Shown here: piece after piece, positions 3,575-5,540 of the stretch
Layout of the letters: each line of letters begins with the position of its first letter
How positions within the stretch are numbered: the stretch's first letter is position 1
NCBI GenBank assembly: GCA_002409445.1
Contig: DHNJ01000148.1
Span: 1 to 5,540 of the forward strand
Source: Armatimonadetes bacterium UBA5419
GTDB lineage: Bacteria > Armatimonadota > UBA10988
DNA length: 5,540 bases
Direction of reading: 5' to 3'
Made by a program: the position numbers and the translations under genes
The notes under the pieces: generated by a model
Databases searched by the model: none
Told to the model about the DNA's origin: nothing
What the model saw: the letters and a program-made list of their open reading frames with translations, nothing else

Positions 3575-5540
3575 TCCGGCGGCGGGAGGACGTGCACCAC
3601 CCGCTGTGGGAAGGGGATCTCGATGCCCTCGACCCGCAGACGCCGCTCGACCGCGGTGTACAGCTGGCTGCGGATGCTCTCGCGGCTCATCACGTCCTCG
3701 ACCACGCAGCGCAACTCCAAGGCGATGCCATGGTCCGCCAGCGCCATGACCACCACGAACGGCGTATGGCCCGACTGCTGGATGACCCGCTCATGCGCGT
3801 TAGCCTCCTCCAGCAGCACCTCGCTAACACGTGTTAGATCGGAGCCATAGGCGACCTGCACGGCGACCGTGACGCGCCCGAAGCGCGAGAAGCGGGTGCG
3901 GTTGGTCAGCGGCTTGGCGATCAGATCGCTGTTCGGCACCATCACATCGGCGCGGTCCCAAGTCTGGATCTCGGTCGCCCGCACGCTGACCCGTGTGACC
4001 ACGCCGTTCAGGTCGCCGACCTCGATCCAGTCGCCGACCCGCAGCGGCCGCTCGACCAGCAGGATCAGCCCGGAGACGAAGTTGCTAACGATGTTCTGCA
4101 GGCCGAAACCAATACCGACCGATAGCGCACCAGCGACCACGGCCAGGCCGGCGAAGTTGACCCGTAGCAGCACCAGCGCGGCCAGTAGAGCGATCGCGAA
4201 GCCGACATAGCCCGCGAGCGTTGCCAACGTGTCGCGCGCGCCCTCGTCCAGCCGCTGGTTGCCGCCCAGCATCACCCGCAGCGCCATCGTCACCCCGGCC
4301 GCGGCAACCTGCAGGGCACCAAAGGCCAGCAGCGCGCCGCCCAGCCGTACCGGCTCGACCTGCCACTGCCCCCAACCGAGTGGCTTCTGCGCCCAGGCCA
4401 GCGTCGCCGAGTAGGCCCCCGCGGTCGCCCACAAGCGCAGCACCAGCAGGCCCAGCCCGAGCCAGTAGAGGAGGCCGACGACGAACTGCAGCCAGCCCAG
4501 CCCCGGCAGGCTACGGCCGCGGGCCAGGCGGATGCGCCGGCGCAGGCGGCTCGTGAACGGCGCCTGCTCGTCGCGCAGCGTGCCGAACAGCTCGTCGAGC
4601 AGCCGCCGCACGACCCAGACCAGCGGCGCGATAACCAGCATGCCCAACAGCCCCCGCAGCAGGTGGCCCGAGAGCGTACGGTAGCCCAGCGCCTCGAGCG
4701 CCATGACCGCGACCAGCGCCGCCGCCGCCAGCCAGCGCGCTGTCTGCCCCCAGCCGCCGACGCCGGGCAGCCGGCCGAGGTTGACCAGCAGCCAGGCTAG
4801 GTTGACCGCCAGCAGCCCGATCAGCACCGCCCGCGCCAGGTCCAGGACCGCCGGCCGCAGGGCGTATTCCTCGCCCAGGCGCCACAAGAGGTAAGCCAGG
4901 ACGCCAACCAGGATCAACTGGCCCAGCCGGCGAGCCAACGTTCCACGCAGCTCCGGCGGCAGGTCGGCCGGCGGCTCGGCCGGCGGATACGGTGCCAGCA
5001 GAGCACGATTGAGCACGCGCAAGCCAACGAACAGCGCCAGCGCGTAGCAGAGCAGCGCGAGGAACGGCGTGCGGCCCGGTTGCGTGCCGTAGGCGGTGAG
5101 CAACGCGCCCGCGGTCAGCAAGCCCGCGGCCGCCGGCAGGTGGCGGGCGAAGGCCAACAGCAGCGACTGCGCCAACAGCGCGCCGAAACCCTCTGGCTCG
5201 AGGCGGCTGGCCTGCGCGGTGAGCCGCCCGGCGGCGAACCAGCCGACCCCGATCGCCGCCAGCGTCAAGAGGAACAGCAGCACGACGCGCCACGGCTCGT
5301 GGCGGATGACCGACAGGGCGCTGCCCGCGGCAACCGCCGCCGCCGTCTCGGTCCACAGCCCCGGTTCGCGCAGCGCCGTACCGACGGCGGCCAGCAGGTG
5401 CGGCCCGCGATGGAGCAGCGCGGCCGCCGACTCCTCGCCGATATCCCGGCTCAACGACGTTAGCAGGTCGTCGGTGCGCAGCAGCGCCAACCGGTACTCG
5501 CCCTGCCAGCGGTTGTTGGCCGCGCTGCTCCATCGCGGGC
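3538..5540 (-). CDS. Large MscS-family mechanosensitive ion channel; 5' end uncertain or outside the window
   Basis: This inner-membrane channel should open under membrane tension and release small solutes on osmotic downshock. Counting from an in-frame TTG at 5490 it has 650 residues. About ten hydrophobic helices (near 68-88, 103-133, 142-160, 189-205, 217-239, 252-270, 277-298, 332-357, 382-407 and 422-445) precede the pore helix, as in large MscK/MscM-like members. The signature region is complete: glycine/alanine-rich pore helix AGALSVGIGFGLQNIVSNFVSG (453-474), then ERPLRVGDWI, NGVVTRVSVRAT (beta domain) and the VPNSDLI loop (518-524). A C-terminal alpha/beta vestibule with ERRLRVEGIEIPFPQR (615-630) closes it. 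The frame stays open to the right edge and the TTG has no convincing ribosome site, so the true start is probably upstream. The last 23 bases, however, are an inverted copy of this gene's own sequence, so residues predicted upstream of about 5517 are doubtful. The stop overlaps the DUF389 gene. Confidence 0.9.
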   Translation of the reverse strand, partial: PRWSSAANNRWQGEYRLALLRTDDLLTSLSRDIGEESAAALLHRGPHLLAAVGTALREPGLWTETAAAVAAGSALSVIRHEPWRVVLLFLLTLAAIGVGWFAAGRLTAQASRLEPEGFGALLAQSLLLAFARHLPAAAGLLTAGALLTAYGTQPGRTPFLALLCYALALFVGLRVLNRALLAPYPPAEPPADLPPELRGTLARRLGQLILVGVLAYLLWRLGEEYALRPAVLDLARAVLIGLLAVNLAWLLVNLGRLPGVGGWGQTARWLAAAALVAVMALEALGYRTLSGHLLRGLLGMLVIAPLVWVVRRLLDELFGTLRDEQAPFTSRLRRRIRLARGRSLPGLGWLQFVVGLLYWLGLGLLVLRLWATAGAYSATLAWAQKPLGWGQWQVEPVRLGGALLAFGALQVAAAGVTMALRVMLGGNQRLDEGARDTLATLAGYVGFAIALLAALVLLRVNFAGLAVVAGALSVGIGFGLQNIVSNFVSGLILLVERPLRVGDWIEVGDLNGVVTRVSVRATEIQTWDRADVMVPNSDLIAKPLTNRTRFSRFGRVTVAVQVAYGSDLTRVSEVLLEEANAHERVIQQSGHTPFVVVMALADHGIALELRCVVEDVMSRESIRSQLYTAVERRLRVEGIEIPFPQRVVHVLPPPDQGRAAGGMESK
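3553..3586. terminator. Possible bidirectional hairpin at the convergent gene junction
   Basis: CCCGCCCGCCG (3553-3563) can pair with CGGCGGCGGG (3577-3586) as a ten-base-pair stem with one bulged C and a 13-nt loop that contains the DUF389 stop codon. It lies where two convergent genes overlap, the expected site for a shared terminator. There is no T-tract on either side, so it is not a classical intrinsic terminator, and the arms partly encode protein. Confidence 0.3.
3824..3837. repeat. Perfect 14-bp palindrome inside the channel gene
   Basis: CTAACACGTGTTAG is its own reverse complement. It encodes Leu-Thr-Arg-Val (residues 552-555) with CTA, ACA and GTT codons that are unusual in this GC-rich window. 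A palindrome this long is expected roughly 0.3 times by chance in a window this size, so it may mean nothing. Confidence 0.35.
4964..4986. repeat. Short tandem duplication encoding a proline-rich loop
   Basis: TCGGCCGGCGG occurs at 4964-4974 and again at 4976-4986, a period of 12 bp. On the minus strand it encodes the PPAEPPAD loop between two membrane helices of the channel (about residues 169-176). It looks like replication slippage in a tolerant loop. Confidence 0.5.
5403..5540. repeat. Exact 23-bp inverted repeat reaching the right edge
   Basis: Positions 5518-5540 are the exact reverse complement of 5403-5425; the matching bases start GCCCGCGATGGAGC on the plus strand at 5403 and on the minus strand at 5540. 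The arms are separated by 92 bp, and the match may continue beyond the edge. The inner arm is in-frame coding sequence of the channel (AAALLHRGP). Chance is negligible for a match of this length. A fold-back chimera at a contig end is the simplest explanation; a true inverted duplication is the alternative. Confidence 0.9.

Noticed and set aside
5488..5490. TTG at 5490 as the channel start
   Set aside because: There is no good ribosome site, the frame is open upstream, and large MscS proteins usually have more sequence before their first helices. It was kept only as a numbering origin.
4511..5533. 340-codon minus-strand frame overlapping the channel gene
   Set aside because: It is an out-of-frame shadow rich in Gly, Ala and Arg, and its ATG lies inside the suspect inverted repeat; the channel frame carries the conserved MscS motifs.
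1..5540. tRNA, rRNA, CRISPR array, transposase or riboswitch
   Set aside because: I saw no cloverleaf, regularly spaced repeat, transposase motif or known riboswitch consensus; nearly all of the window is coding, and the only intergenic stretch is about 105 bp.

Overview
The window is GC-rich (roughly 70% G+C by eye) and densely coding. The best lineage clue is the prepilin-type protein at 1247-1858. It joins an FTLIELLVVIAIIAIL leader to FPVFAQAREKARQTSC and a C-terminal H-x9-DG motif, a combination typical of the large families of such proteins in Armatimonadota (related ones occur in Planctomycetota and Verrucomicrobiota). I infer an uncultured Armatimonadota-like bacterium. The odd length and two anomalous ends suggest a complete short metagenomic contig.

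Left half, minus strand: three genes form a tight apparent operon, read right to left. A good sigma70-type promoter (TTGACG, 17 bp, TATTGT) lies in the 105-bp divergent intergenic region. It leads into (1) the secreted prepilin-like H-x9-DG protein, then, after 3 nt, (2) a radical SAM enzyme of the glycyl-radical-activase-like type with a C-x3-C-x2-C cluster site, then, through a 4-nt GTGA overlap, (3) an EcfT/CbiQ-type transmembrane subunit of an ECF vitamin or metal importer. EcfT runs off the left edge and looks broken there by about 41 bases of very AT-rich sequence.

Right half: a plus-strand DUF389 membrane protein with three tandem copies of an 85-90 residue C-terminal module is divergent from that operon. 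It converges on a large minus-strand MscS-family mechanosensitive channel with about 11 membrane helices. The two coding sequences overlap tail to tail by 37 bp, and an imperfect GC hairpin spans the junction.

Right end: the last 23 bases are an exact reverse complement of 5403-5425 inside the channel gene. This is far beyond chance and is either a fold-back assembly chimera or a real inverted repeat, so the 5' end of the channel gene cannot be trusted.

Functionally, the right half looks like membrane and osmotic housekeeping. The left operon is the unusual part: a radical SAM enzyme translationally coupled to a vitamin/metal-type importer subunit and co-transcribed with a surface pseudopilin. 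No tRNA, rRNA, CRISPR array or transposase was seen.
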